NCBI GenBank assembly: GCA_021234535.1 | Contig: CM037846.1 | Span: 16,318,150 to 16,382,149 of the forward strand | Reading direction: 5' to 3' | Source of the DNA: Stichopus chloronotus | Taxonomy: Eukaryota; Echinodermata; Holothuroidea; Aspidochirotida; Stichopodidae | DNA length: 64,000 nucleotides | In this document: positions 40,301 through 51,708 of the stretch, piece by piece | How positions within the stretch are numbered: the first letter of the stretch is position 1 | How the letters are laid out: each line of letters starts with the position of its first letter | The notes under the pieces: model-generated | The model's input: the letters and a program-made list of their open reading frames with translations, nothing else | Database searches by the model: none | Told to the model about the DNA's origin: nothing | Made by a program: the position numbers and the translations under genes

Positions 40301-43199
40301 ATGGCTGAACACCAAGGAAATGATGATGCTCTCAGAATTCTGCTTTGGGCAGTTCCCCGCTCTGCGTCGACGGTACTCACCAAATGTATGAGTTTCGTTG
40401 ATAATATGGAAGTTTGGCATGAGCCATACGTATCGAGCCTTATCAACGAGTTTGGTTGGCTCGTGAAGGAAGACGAGTTACAAGAATTGGTCAAACCCTT
40501 GTATGAGATGTACCCAGAGGGACAACGAGGAAATCTGCGTCTGATGAATACTTTCTCGTACGTCAATATGTTTTACTGTTTTTAATGTGTAGTTAATGTT
40601 TACGGTACGAAGTACTATCAACTGGCATTCCAGTTATTAAAAAATAAACAAGCTCATCCCACGGTAAGCTGCGATGGCCTACACTACATTCTGAAAATCT
40701 GAATAAGGAATACACCATGTGGGTTTCCTATCCTCCCTAAATAAACGAGGGAAATATCATAAATTAAAATGATCTTTACATCTACTTGAACAAGGACCAG
40801 GTACCATCATAGATTCATAGCTCAGTTTTTAGAGTGTCTACACTATATAGAACGAAGAGGGATCCCGATTCGAATTCCTGTCACATCATTTTCATCAGAT
40901 TTGCAATTTACAGAAATTGGAAATCTGACAACAAGTGGGTACTCTCTCTTGTTAAAAAAGTCCTCGGAGAATTGTTTTCATTTCACAGGGTGTTCTTTTC
41001 ATAGTCTTTTGTGTAACCATAAATTACGAAAAACGTCAGACATCAAACTGCAGGCCAACATATAAGTAATTTTATATGTATAAAAATACATTGTTTCGAT
41101 CACTACGATATTGAATCTTGTCAAAGATTAAATGGTCTTTCCCTATATCCGTGTGTTCTACAGATATGCATCCGTAAAAGAAGAGTTGGAAAGTAAACCA
41201 AAAGATCCTTCCACGAAATTTATCTTTGTGAAGGATATGGGACTTTCGATTCACGGCCATTTAGAATTCCTTCCTCAAAAGGTATGGCTACGGGTTGTAT
41301 TCGTGTGATTACAAAATAACGTTATTAGTACACCGTGACTCCTTTCAAGAAAACTTTGAAGGTAAAATTGAGGTGCTAGTGGTGATGGTGTTAAAATGAT
41401 GTCATATGGTGATAGTAGTGATGGTGTTAAAGATGATGTCATAAGGTGGTAGTGGTGATGGTGTTAAAGGTGACGTGATAAGGTGATAGTGAGGATGGTG
41501 TTAAAGATGATGTCGAAGGCGAGGGGATCATTTCACGATATTTTCAGTCCCTTCCATCTCACATTAAAGAGTATTTTCACAATTAATACAAATATGAACA
41601 TATTAGCAACGCAACCAATAGGCGTTCACTTAAGTATTGGGCTATATCTATGGTGAGGGGATTCTGCGCAATGCTTTGATCTACCTAAGATCAGAACTTT
41701 AAATTGTTAAGGTTTCTTATACATAGAGACGGTGTGGTTTCTTTTTACAGATGTGAGGTCACTGGTAGGTCTAGTCACCATCACAAAAGTCCAGCATCGT
41801 ACATTCGCACTTTGCTGAACAAGTGAATATTTTATTCAGTAATATGTTCCTATGTGTTATTTTATTCTATATTGATTATTTTTCTCATTACGTCATATAA
41901 AATGTCATACTCATCCCGACAATGTAATCTTTCTTACTGTTTTGAATATGCTTTTGCGTTGGAAGTTATCCTAGAATTTGTCAGTGTGTCTCAGAGAGAA
42001 GAATGAGTGCAATCCAAGCCTTGTTATAAGTACCATTTCCGGCGATGTAGGATGTGTTTTAGGACGAAACTTTATGACACTCTCCAGTGATGGTGGCCCT
42101 CCGCTTAGATAGTGTATGCATGCCCTATAGACGTATGGAAATATGTGGGCCCCATAACTTGACCCTTACGGGGCCCCTTCTGTCGTTGTAATCTCTCGCA
42201 ATGAATTAATTCACAACGTCAGTAACTAATGGACAAATCTACTCTCTTTACTTGCTGTAAGAAACTTCAACATTTGTTCAAGTGGTATACTTTTTACTTG
42301 TATTACGCGTAGTATTATCGAAAAGCTTTATTACCAATTCTCACATAAGTACACCTTTGCCAAACGCAGGAAGAGACTCGGTAATCTTAACTGTTTGGAA
42401 AAAGTAGTCCGTGAGATCTCGCAAGGGCAGCATTAAATACGGTAGTGAGAAATAACACAACTCTGTTCATTTTCTGAATGTACATGCAAAGCATTTAATC
42501 TTATATGGCAGATTGAATTTAGAACATTCTAAGTATGATGATAAACTACAACATCACAAATTAATTCTAACACTATTTCAGACTAAAAGAGTGTTTTTAG
42601 CTTATGCTACAAATATAACGAAGTGGTCTTTGAAGCATTTTCTCTGTTGCAAAAAAAAAAACAAAAAACAATTGTATTGTCTTTCACAGGTGCCTGTAAA
42701 ACACGTCTTCCTCATCCGTCATCCTCATCGGTTCTTAACGTCGAACCGTTTGCATATCATGCGATTACTACAAAAATCATCTTATAACGTTTGTGACGAC
42801 CTCATCATGAGAACTGGTGAAGACGAACTCTTTAAGATGTGGAAACATGTTCGAGAGAATATCGATCCCAATCCTTTGGTTATTGACAGTGATCAATATC
42901 TTCAGGCTCCCGAGAAAGTACTTCCAAAGCTTTTTTCTGAGATCGGCATCCCATGGAAGGATTCATATCTTTCATGGGACGAGTCCGATGACATAATTAC
43001 GACTTGGAACTGCAGCCTGGAACAGGTTTTTTTGGACAAGGTGACACATGGTCAAGTTTTCAAGAGGGCAGTTCAAAGCAAGAAATTTCATGCGGTCGAT
43101 AAACCGATTCCTAAACGAGAAGAACTGCATCCAGAAATCGTATCACTTGTCGACAAGTACATGCCAGGATATGAGGAGATGGCAAAGCATATGCTGTAA
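40301..43199 (+). CDS. Sulfotransferase-like P-loop protein, copy 3 (intact)
   Basis: This is the only copy that reads open throughout. Coding exons are 40,301-40,557, 41,164-41,281 and 42,690-43,199, joined across GT-AG introns of 606 and 1,408 bp (phases 2 and 0). The spliced frame is 885 nt, giving 294 residues and TAA. Landmarks are WAVPRSASTV at 16-25 (resembling the 5'-phosphosulfate-binding loop), WHEPY at 39-43, FIFVKDM at 105-111 and LIRHPHRFLTS at 133-143 (resembling the 3'-phosphate-binding R...S segment). The conserved C-terminus is DKYMPGYEEM. No signal peptide or membrane helix is visible, so a soluble cytosolic enzyme transferring sulfate from PAPS is likely. This is inferred from family resemblance to Sulfotransfer-type proteins that also carry PRS.ST..HEP and VKDM. 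The substrate is unknown. The ATG is chosen because it aligns in all four copies and follows an acceptor-like AG. Confidence 0.82.
40811..40890 (+). repeat. tRNA-like (SINE-head) remnant in intron 1 of copy 3
   Basis: TAGCTCAGTTTTTAGAGTGTC at 40,818-40,838 resembles an RNA polymerase III A box (D-arm). GATTCGAATTCC at 40,867-40,878 resembles a B box (T-arm), at normal tRNA spacing. Stems are imperfect, so it is more likely a tRNA-derived SINE or tRNA pseudogene than a working tRNA. Confidence 0.45.
41380..41520. repeat. 37-bp tandem repeat in intron 2 of copy 3
   Basis: The phrase GATGGTGTTAAA recurs at 41,383, 41,420, 41,457 and 41,494, spaced exactly 37 bp, with intervening GATGATGTCATAAGGTGATAG-like sequence. 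About four units. Confidence 0.85.
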
Positions 43200-43681
43200 T
43201 TTCCTATTACAATGAAAACTTGATCGCACAAATTAACTATCAACCCTACCATCAATCATCCTTGCAGTTATATACTAGATGTCCTTTCTTGAAAAGTGTC
43301 TTTGTTCGCAATTTTTTAGCAAAGGTCATAATCATAAATGAAAAGTTTATGCTTGATATCCATACATAATATAATATATATCGAAATAGTCCCAATTGAT
43401 ATGGAACTGCAGAGAGCACAAACAATGGCAATGTGGATGTGGCAGTTGATATGACGATCAGTGTGCCAGTTAATATAATTATCATAAGATCCATGCAAGG
43501 CACATGAGTAAGGTGTTACCTCGTTACACCCTAGCTGTGAGTCAAATTTATAGCACCAGGACAAGACAAGTTCACCCCTATTTTGTCCTTAAAGCAATTG
43601 TCGGTACTTTATTTGATTATATATAGACGATCAAAACATAGCATAGTACCTGCGTTGTTACGAAGTGTTTCACGTATGAGC
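43200..43681. other. 3' flank of copy 3; nothing recognised
   Basis: Probably contains the 3' untranslated region of copy 3. No canonical AATAAA is obvious directly after the stop. No other feature was recognised. Confidence 0.35.
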
Positions 43682-44110
43682 CTAACGAGCTTTCTTAGAA
43701 CGACTGGGAGCTTGGTTTGGTGGCGGCATAAACTCGGTGCGCTTATTGGTTATGTTGGTCGTATGGAGGATTTCTAATTTCTCATCTAAACATAGGTTAC
43801 AAATGCCAGAATACCGTCTGTAGGTATTGGATTGTCTAATAATATCCCAGCCGATAGAGTAAGCTGTGTTGCTGTCTTGCAGCCCCTCATATGTACTTAG
43901 ATAATTCTGTCTCATTTGCGTAATGCTTATTCCTAAAGGATTTAGTGTGGTTGTTATATCTTAGCTTGGACTGGTCGCCAACCAGCCCTATGTACGACTG
44001 AAGTGAAGTATTATTTAACTTTGCAGTAGCTTTGTAAATCACCGAGCTTACCAAACACTTCCCGCGTAGGGGGCAGGTTGCTCTAACCCTACAGTTGAGT
44101 TGCATGTTTA
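43682..44110 (-). mobile_element. Penelope-like element fragment, GIY-YIG endonuclease region, frameshifted
   Basis: Read on the minus strand, this gives a cysteine-rich stretch (LNCRVRATCPLRGKCL), then a GIY-YIG-like core (IYKATA followed by SYIGLVG), then RYNNHTKSFRN. After a one-base frame change near 43,890-43,900 (ending in KYI) comes a second stretch with YSIGWDII and CNLCLDEKLEIL. This order and wording are typical of the endonuclease part of Penelope-like retroelements found in many marine invertebrates. The reverse-transcriptase part, expected to the right on this strand, is not recognisable. It is a dead 5'- and 3'-truncated copy. Confidence 0.7.
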
Positions 44111-44226
44111 AAGGGGGAGGGGGGTCTTGATTGTCTTTTGTTTAATGGTTAGCTGCAGTTGCACGAACAACATGAATATGATTATTAAGTTACCTAACAC
44201 CAATGTCTATATATATATATATTCGT

Positions 44227-44470
44227 AATCATAAATCGGATCTCATTAATAATAAAGGTAGATGTGAATTAGCTGTGCATTTTAATTCTACTCCACATGG
44301 ACTTAACAACATTCGCTTCATTATTGTGGAACGAATTCATAGCACCCATAATGTGGACGTTATTTGAACTAGACGGGAAGCTTATTGGATGGCCCAACTA
44401 TGTACTTTACATCCATCTGGTCTTAACAAAAGAAAGGAACTTAATTCTTACAAGAGAGTCAACTACTACC
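44227..44470 (+). mobile_element. Second Penelope-like fragment, opposite orientation
   Basis: On the plus strand a frame beginning NHKSDLINNKGRCELAVHFN continues to GLNNIRFIIVERI. After an in-frame stop it gives REAYWMAQLCTLHPSGLN. This resembles the C-terminal part of Penelope-like GIY-YIG endonucleases (..HFN..H.l.d....iE.i....RE.yWi..L.TL.P.GLN). The in-frame stop near 44,368 makes it non-functional. Downstream, CTGAAGAAGG at 44,759 and again at 45,060 resembles conserved tail sequence of such elements. A hydrophobic-looking open frame overlapping this region is in a different frame and is not a membrane protein gene. Confidence 0.6.
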
Positions 44471-44853
44471 CTTGCCCACCCCCTCCTTTCAGCCCTACCT
44501 TTAATCCTTTTCACTGTCGGTTTTAGTTTGTTTAGCGTCTTTTATTTCTTGTGGTCGCTTAATTTTAAGTATCTTTGTATTCTGAATGTTTCTATTGACT
44601 TTATTTATTTTGAGCCCCTTTGGAAGTTTCCAGCTTTTTTTTGGTTTGAATCTTGTATCTTTTTTTCTTCGCAATGTTTAGCTTTTTTGAACCTCTTACT
44701 CTCTTTGTAAATCAGTCTGTTATATTCCAGTCTGTATGCTTGTATTTTATCAGTTTGGCTGAAGAAGGTTGAATAAATAACCGTAAGCTTCCAAGCCGGG
44801 TGCTATCCTTCCATCTTTTAGTCTGTAGTTGACTTCCACCATTTTGTTTACTC

Positions 44854-45041
<188 letters not shown>

Positions 45042-45106
45042 GACATTAATTTGTTAGTGCTGAAGAAGGACACAGGGGTGTCCGAAAATATACACTTTTC
45101 TCGTTA

Positions 45107-46690
45107 AACCTATTTGGGCTTCAAAATCGTCCATTGTCCATTGTAATAATATTAAGTAACTGGATATCGGTAACTGCTCACCCTCTGCTTATTTTCAGGT
45201 TAAGATACATACGTTTTTCATTATATTTATATTCTCTGTAAAACGTATCCTTTTACAAATTCATTCCTTCAAGTAACATGCATTTGTAGCACTTTCTTTT
45301 TCATTAGATTGGATAAACTAAGAAATATATCTTGATTTCAACCTTTACATTGCTCGCTGGATTTGTTCTCGTACATTTGATTACTGCCCATAAATTGAAA
45401 TGTACATTCACACGCATTTTAAAGTCCTGAAGTACCATGCATCCGTAAGTACAACCGAGTCTTCGTACAGTCCCTGTAATTGTACAAGACACTATAACAG
45501 AGAATCTGAAAAACACACCGCCCATTGCCTCTTAAGTCTAAAAGAACCGGGGCATCTTCAAAACCTATATTAACCTACATCAGGAAGACACTTCAACTGA
45601 TCATCAGAAATGAAAACAAATCTTAGCCTTCATCTACCTGAATATCAACTCGACCATCTATTTAAGGGGGCGGGGGGTAGTCGGTGCCTTTGCCGAACAT
45701 GAATATAACTTCTATCTGCTTCTAGTGGCTAACACAACAAAAGTATGTATGCTCTATATTATGACACACCAACACAGGTTACGATTTTGCCGCTTTTATA
45801 ATCCTTCTGTATTAAATCTTCAAGGTAACTAACAACGAAATTTTGCTTGCTCAACATGTTTTAGTACACGTAGCTTTTTTAAGCACCTTGTGCAACACAT
45901 ACGATCATGTTATAACACACAAACATATAAAAGCTTATTAGAGGCCTCTACCTGTAAAGTTTAATCAGACGAGTTAGTCGCAATGAATGCTCAACATGAA
46001 GGAATGTAAAGTTACAACATTGAGAATGATTCATGTATTATTTCCAGTCGGTTACTCCAACATTCCATAAAGCATGAAACTACTATCCTGCTGAGGTGGT
46101 GCACTCAAGTTCCCGGCCTGCACGACGCGTGTGATAAAAGAGAGAGAGAGAGAGAGAACTAATGCACACTTTGGTAATATTCTCTCAAATTTCGAACATG
46201 CTTTCACCATTTAAATAAAGGAAAAATTCGAAGGATGAGTCAGTTTCGGGGGTAAATTCTGGTTTTTGATTACCGTTCATGCAAGCGGATACCGTGCGAA
46301 AAGCCCAGTCGTAACGACAGACCACACGCTATGCACGTAGGCTGCTTACACGTTTCAGGTTTAATTCTAAAATTTACACGTTTCACGTTTAATTGTAAAA
46401 TTGGCGCATTGTTGTCTGGATATATTGAGTAATCATAGACATGCACTTTTCGATACTGATTAATCTGAATCCAATGTGGTGTCCAAAACAAGACTTCTCT
46501 TTAGAGACAAATTCTACACTGTAAGCTATGAGTGAGAAGCGATTGAAAAGCCTTGCTATTCAATGTCTAGGCAATCCCTAGCAAGCCTCTACTACATCAC
46601 CAATCTTAAATACCCTAACAGGATAGTATATTTTTTCAAAGCAACTTTTCATTTTTCAGTACTGACTACTGCCAACCATTGGCTTAGGGA
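45107..46690. other. No recognisable gene
   Basis: AT-rich intergenic sequence with a small (GA)n run at 46,139-46,157 and a short duplication (ACACGTTTCA.GTTTAATT) near 46,347-46,395. No coding feature was recognised. Confidence 0.4.
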
Positions 46691-46693
46691 AAT

Positions 46694-47905
46694 CCATCCA
46701 TTACTCCATCCATTACTCCATCCATTACTCCATCCATTACTCCATCCATTACTCCATCCATTACTCCATCCATTACTCCATCCATTACTCCATCCATTAC
46801 TCCATCCGTCCATCCATCCATCCATCCGTCCATCCATCCATCCATCCATCCATCCATCCATCCATCCATCCATCCATCCATCCATCCATTACTTTATCCA
46901 ACCATCCATTACTCCATCCAACCATCCATTACTCCATCCAACCATCCATTACTCCATCCAACCATCCATCCATCCATCCATCCATCCATCCATCCATCCA
47001 TCCATCCATCCATCCATCCATCCATCCATCCATCCATCCATTCATTACTCCATCCATTCATTACTCCATCCATTCATTACTCCATCCATTCATTACTCCA
47101 TCCATTACTCCATCCATTACTCCATCCATCCATCCATCCATCCATCCATCCATCCATCCATCCATCCATCCATCCATCCATCCATCCATCCATCCATCTC
47201 CATCCATCCATCCATTACTCCATCCATTACTCCATCCATTACTCCATCCATTACTCCATCCATTACTCCATCCATCCATCCATCCATCCATCCATCCATT
47301 CATCCATCCATCCATCCATCCATCCATCCATCCATCCATCCATCCATCCATCCATCCATCCATCCATCCATCCATTACTCCATCCAACCATCCATTACTC
47401 CATCCATCCATCCATTACTCCATCCATTACTCCATCCATCATTACTCCATCCATCCATTACTCCATCCATCCATTACTCCATCCATCCATTACTCCATCC
47501 ATTCATCCATTACTCCATCCATTCATCCATTACTCCATCCATTCATCCATTACTCCATCCATTCATCCATTACTCCATCCATTCATCCATCCATTACTCC
47601 ATCCATCCATCCATTACTCCATCCATCCATTACTCCATCCATTACTCCATCCATTACTCCATCCATTTCTCCATCCATTACTCCATCCATTACTCCATCC
47701 ATTACTCCATCCATTCATTACTCCATCCATCCATCCATCCATCCATCCATCCATCCATCCATCCATCCATCCATCCATCCATCCATCCATCCATCCATCC
47801 ATCCATCCATCCATCCATCCATCCATCCATCCATCCATCCATCCATCCATCCATTACTCCATCCATCCATTACTCCATCCATCCATACATCCATACACAC
47901 ATACA
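46694..47905. repeat. CATC/TCCA tetranucleotide satellite, about 1.2 kb
   Basis: Long stretches of (CATC)n alternate with the higher-order units CATCCATTACTC (12 bp), CATCCAACCATTACTC-like and CATCCATTCATTACTC. Because the units are multiples of 4 and 12 bp, both strands stay free of stop codons in some frames. This gives long artefactual His-Pro-Ser-Ile frames (+) and Met-Asp-Gly-Trp frames (-). No real gene is implied. Confidence 0.97.
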
Positions 47906-49180
47906 CACATACATACGTACATACATCCTTCCATTTATTCATCTTTCTATCTATTGATGTTGGGCAGTGGGGATATGGAAACATGTTCAGCCTGAGCATG
48001 ACATGTATCACACTGGGACCTTGACTACATTTTTTTGTTTTGTACACCACAAAGCTGATATGGGAACGGTAGGTTCCATCTGAAGACTGTGAAAATAGTA
48101 TAACTTTGATATTTTACAAAAGACATCATTGTGTAAAAAAAGTGGGGGAACAAGAGGGATAAAGAGAGGGCGACCCCATCCCTCCACAGTTTTTATACAC
48201 ATCAGACTGTCCCCTGTGTTTGATGTTACTTTCTGATTCATCACTAGAAAACAGATTGTCATCTTTGTTGTTTCACATAGTGTTTGATAAGCCTTCTGTG
48301 CATTACTTTTGTGCATTCCACCTCCAGTATGTTATTTCTGTTGTCCCTCTATACACACGTTCAATAAAAGCGAGGTTGATATGCCCAAAACACAGTTGAA
48401 GGTAACATTAAAATAGTTACATGTAAAGAAAACTCACAACGGTTTATAACGGAAATACCGCAAGTAGGTTGCAGCAACTGTGATCAGAGTAAACACCAAT
48501 AAAAGGGTAAACCTTTAACCTATACCAGGATTAACCTGACTCAGTTGAACGTCTAACCTGCGATACGGTAATCTGAGGAAACATTGAAAAGTCGCTGCAG
48601 CAATTTCTACTATCCATTTTTCCAGTGAACGTTAAGGATTTTTATACTCGTTGGACGCAGTACGCCGCTGCATAGTTTGGTGAGTACCATAACTAGAAAT
48701 GTCTGCCAAACGTCCATTCAAGCTAGAGAAAAAAGAAAGAATTGTAGATACGGAAGAATAATGATATAGTATCATTCTTCAGGTGTTGCACGAATTGCCG
48801 AACAAACGGCTGGATGGGAAGGTGGAAAATGAATCATTGGTTGTGTTTTTCATGCGTGCACCCTCGACGGCTTGTTTTGCTTCTATAATTGCCCCTCTTT
48901 ACAAGCCGACACGTCATATTCATAGTACAGCGTGACATACCGTACCAGAGGGCATTTGATATTCTGTTCCCCACCTCTTCAGGAGTGGTTGGGGCATGTC
49001 CCCCTCTCCCCACCGATTTACGCCCACGCATGTAGGCCTACTTATACAGTAATTAGCTGCATCTAGAAATTCTGGTAATGTTCAGGTCAGTGGTATATTG
49101 ACGACAAAGGCAGCATTTTGTCGTATTCGTTTCTAAGCGTATCTAACTGCTCAGGCCAGCGTACATCTCACTGCTCAGGC
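47906..49180. other. No recognisable gene
   Basis: Intergenic sequence. A phrase near 49,005-49,030 (reverse complement CATGCGTGGGCGTAAATCGG) resembles hAT-type ends, and a similar phrase lies at 51,508, but no matching partner end or target duplication was found. Confidence 0.4.
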
Positions 49181-49188
49181 CTGCCTGG

Positions 49189-49965
49189 CAGTGGCGGCGC
49201 TACGTGGGGGGGGGGGGGGGGGACGAGGGGGCATTTGCCCCTCCAGATTGTTTCCTTGCCCCCCAAGTTGCCCCCGAGTTGCTCTCACCCTTCCCAATCA
49301 GATCTTGTACTCATCCAAAATTAATTTAATCACAAAACTATGTATTGGCATTGGGCTGAATAAGAACAGCTTCCGGGGAACCATGATTGATAAATGCCTA
49401 ATTTAGCCTATGTTACACAAGCTGCCAGTTTTATATCATGCCCGTAGCCACTTCAACAGTAGGCCAGCCTGGTCAGACCAATTTTCTCTTGAATGTTTAC
49501 CGTCCAGCATAAGGGAAGGGCGGGTAGGTGGTTGTTTTCCTAAATATAGGAATGTCGTTGTTTTCCTAAATATAGCATGGAATGGAAGTGTATGTAGCCT
49601 ATATGTGTGTGCGTGTACTCGGTGGTACCGCGTAAATGTGAAATGGTACTCCCAAAGAAAAAAGTTGGGAACCTTGGAGTACGGTCAATCGAAAAAATAA
49701 ATAATATACCTCTCTTGGGGCTTAATTTTCCACCCAGAGATATGCTAAAAACCTCAGAGCTTCCAGGGGCTTCGCCCCGTGGACCCCCAGCGGGGCTTTG
49801 CCCCTGGACCTCACCAGGGGCCCTAAGGCAGACCCCTGGACCCCACCCGCAAGGCCTCGGGCTTCGCGCTCGGTTTCGTGCTGCGCGCGAAAATCTTTGC
49901 CCCCCCAACATTTTCCTCTGCCCTCAGTTTGCCCCCCCAAGTCTGACATTCTGGCGCCGCCACTG
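49189..49965. mobile_element. Non-autonomous hAT-type DNA transposon
   Basis: The left end is CAGTGGCGGCGC. The right end is its exact 12-bp inverse, GCGCCGCCACTG. Both are flanked by the exact 8-bp direct repeat CTGCCTGG (49,181-49,188 and 49,966-49,973). The 777-bp element has a G-tract just inside the left end and C-tracts near the right end. A GC-rich block at 49,745-49,900 is very similar to the reverse complement of the block in the element at 31.7 kb. No transposase is present. Confidence 0.9.
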
Positions 49966-49973
49966 CTGCCTGG

Positions 49974-51708
49974 GAATTCCATTTCAGTCTTTACTATGCA
50001 AGACAAATTGGCAAACTCGACATTTTTGCATCAACCCAACATTTGTCGATAGCACTTTGTATTATTGATCGATGTCGGGATAATGCAAATTATAGCCCTA
50101 GATGTGGTTCGCAACTGTATCATGTACATTAATATGCAGGTATGTAACTCCATGGACTACCCTTTCGTCTTCTCACACTTAAACATAGTCGGGGGCTAAA
50201 TATAGTCGGAGATAGGCTACATATATCGATACAAAAGAATTTAATACAGAATAATCAATCGTGACTTCTCAAATTGACCACAAAAAGATAAAAAAGAGAG
50301 CGTATAGGTTTGCACATAGGTAACTAATGCTTTACATGTCATGTAACAATTTTATCTACCCTCTCTGATAGAGTCATATCGTTTGCACTGCTCTACCTGC
50401 CAATATATGCTACGAATAAGTTTTCATATTAGTTATGATAGATTTAATATGTATGGCATTTCAGACATGTACCAAAAGTTTACTTGAGGTTATATTGACT
50501 TCTTAACTTGTGTAAAAAGTTAATTCGTCAAAGCTAAATAAACTCCATTTTAAAAACAATGCCAGCAACTAATCTGACTCAGAAACACTAATTACTAAAT
50601 CTTAGTTAAACAGTGATATCCAGTTTCGCCATCTGCAATGATTTAACTTTGAGAACATTTCTACCATTGTTCGTCTTGCAAACACGTGATATTTTATGTC
50701 TCAAAGGAAAATTGTACATAACCTTTTTCATACTTTATGAAGTCATCTTCTAGAGTTGTTTACCCAAATGGATACGTACTAAAATTGTTAAGGGACTGGA
50801 TTTTATAATGAGTCAATATTTACTGAGTGCCATATTGCATTCCCATCACTCTGTCAGTCTGGGTTTACGGTTAAAGAATGTAACAACACATGTGCTGTCT
50901 TAAGACTTTTTCCACTTACATGCAGTCCATTACTTAAAAAGGAAGCTGGCAATTCCCCCGAAGGAAGACTTGGTAATAGTTCTCTCTCTCTAGTATTTTG
51001 TTTCTGACTTCTAGACTAAAAATCGATTCGAGCTATCACGTAAGTGTGAGGTCACTTGATAAATGCCAGTTAGCCTACAGTATATACCCTACGTATATCA
51101 AACATGTGAAATGTGTATGCAACATTTATCGTATTGATAGGTATTGACCGTATTAACTTAGTGTTTGATAAGAAAAGCAGGGGGAGGGAGGGGGTAGCCA
51201 GGATTTTTTATAAGAGGGCGAAGTTAGCTTGTCGTCGGATCGTCCCTACTTTGGACCGCCGTCCTGGTTGAGGGATTTAATGGGAAGGGTGTTGCCCTAG
51301 CAAGACTTAGGCCAGGATTTCAAGTCAGCCCACAGAGAGGCGTAGGGGCATGGAGAGAAGTCCAAGGGAATGGGACACCCCTCCCCTTTACCTAGAAAGG
51401 AAAATGTTTGCCCTTTCTAGTCCCTCCGTCAAGGTGAAAAATGGACTTTCTTTGACACTTGCACCCATGAACCTATATGAACCTTATACTGTGCATAAGC
51501 AACACGCGCATGCATGGGCGTCAATCCAGGGGGAGGCCCCCACATTTCGATAGGTAGGTGACATAACATTAAATGTCCCCCCACATTTCAAGAAAGAAAT
51601 ATGTTTTGGCTATCTTGTTGAATGGTAGGGGGAATTGAAACAACTAAAATTTTTGCTGAGTGACTGATGTAATCGCTAGGCTGGTGAATATTCAAGAGGG
51701 AACTCTTC
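49974..51708. other. No recognisable gene
   Basis: AT-rich intergenic DNA, with a G-rich patch near 51,180-51,200 and a protein-poor region to 51.7 kb. No domain was recognised. Confidence 0.4.

Noticed and set aside
44297..44710. 137-codon hydrophobic frame resembling a multi-pass membrane protein
   Set aside because: Its first part is another frame of a Penelope-like fragment and the rest is T-rich DNA, which translates to hydrophobic residues.
46563..47957. 464-codon open frame of His-Pro-Ser-Ile repeats
   Set aside because: It lies almost wholly in the CATC satellite; open frames on both strands are a consequence of the 4-bp and 12-bp units.
49607..50068. 153-codon proline-rich frame
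   Set aside because: It runs through the GC-rich block and the right end of the hAT element into flanking DNA, without domain signal.
48990..51530. ATGCGTGGGCGTAAATC and ATGCATGGGCGTCAATCC as ends of one element
   Set aside because: The phrases resemble each other, but no target duplication is visible and a complete hAT element lies between them, so the pairing is not supported.
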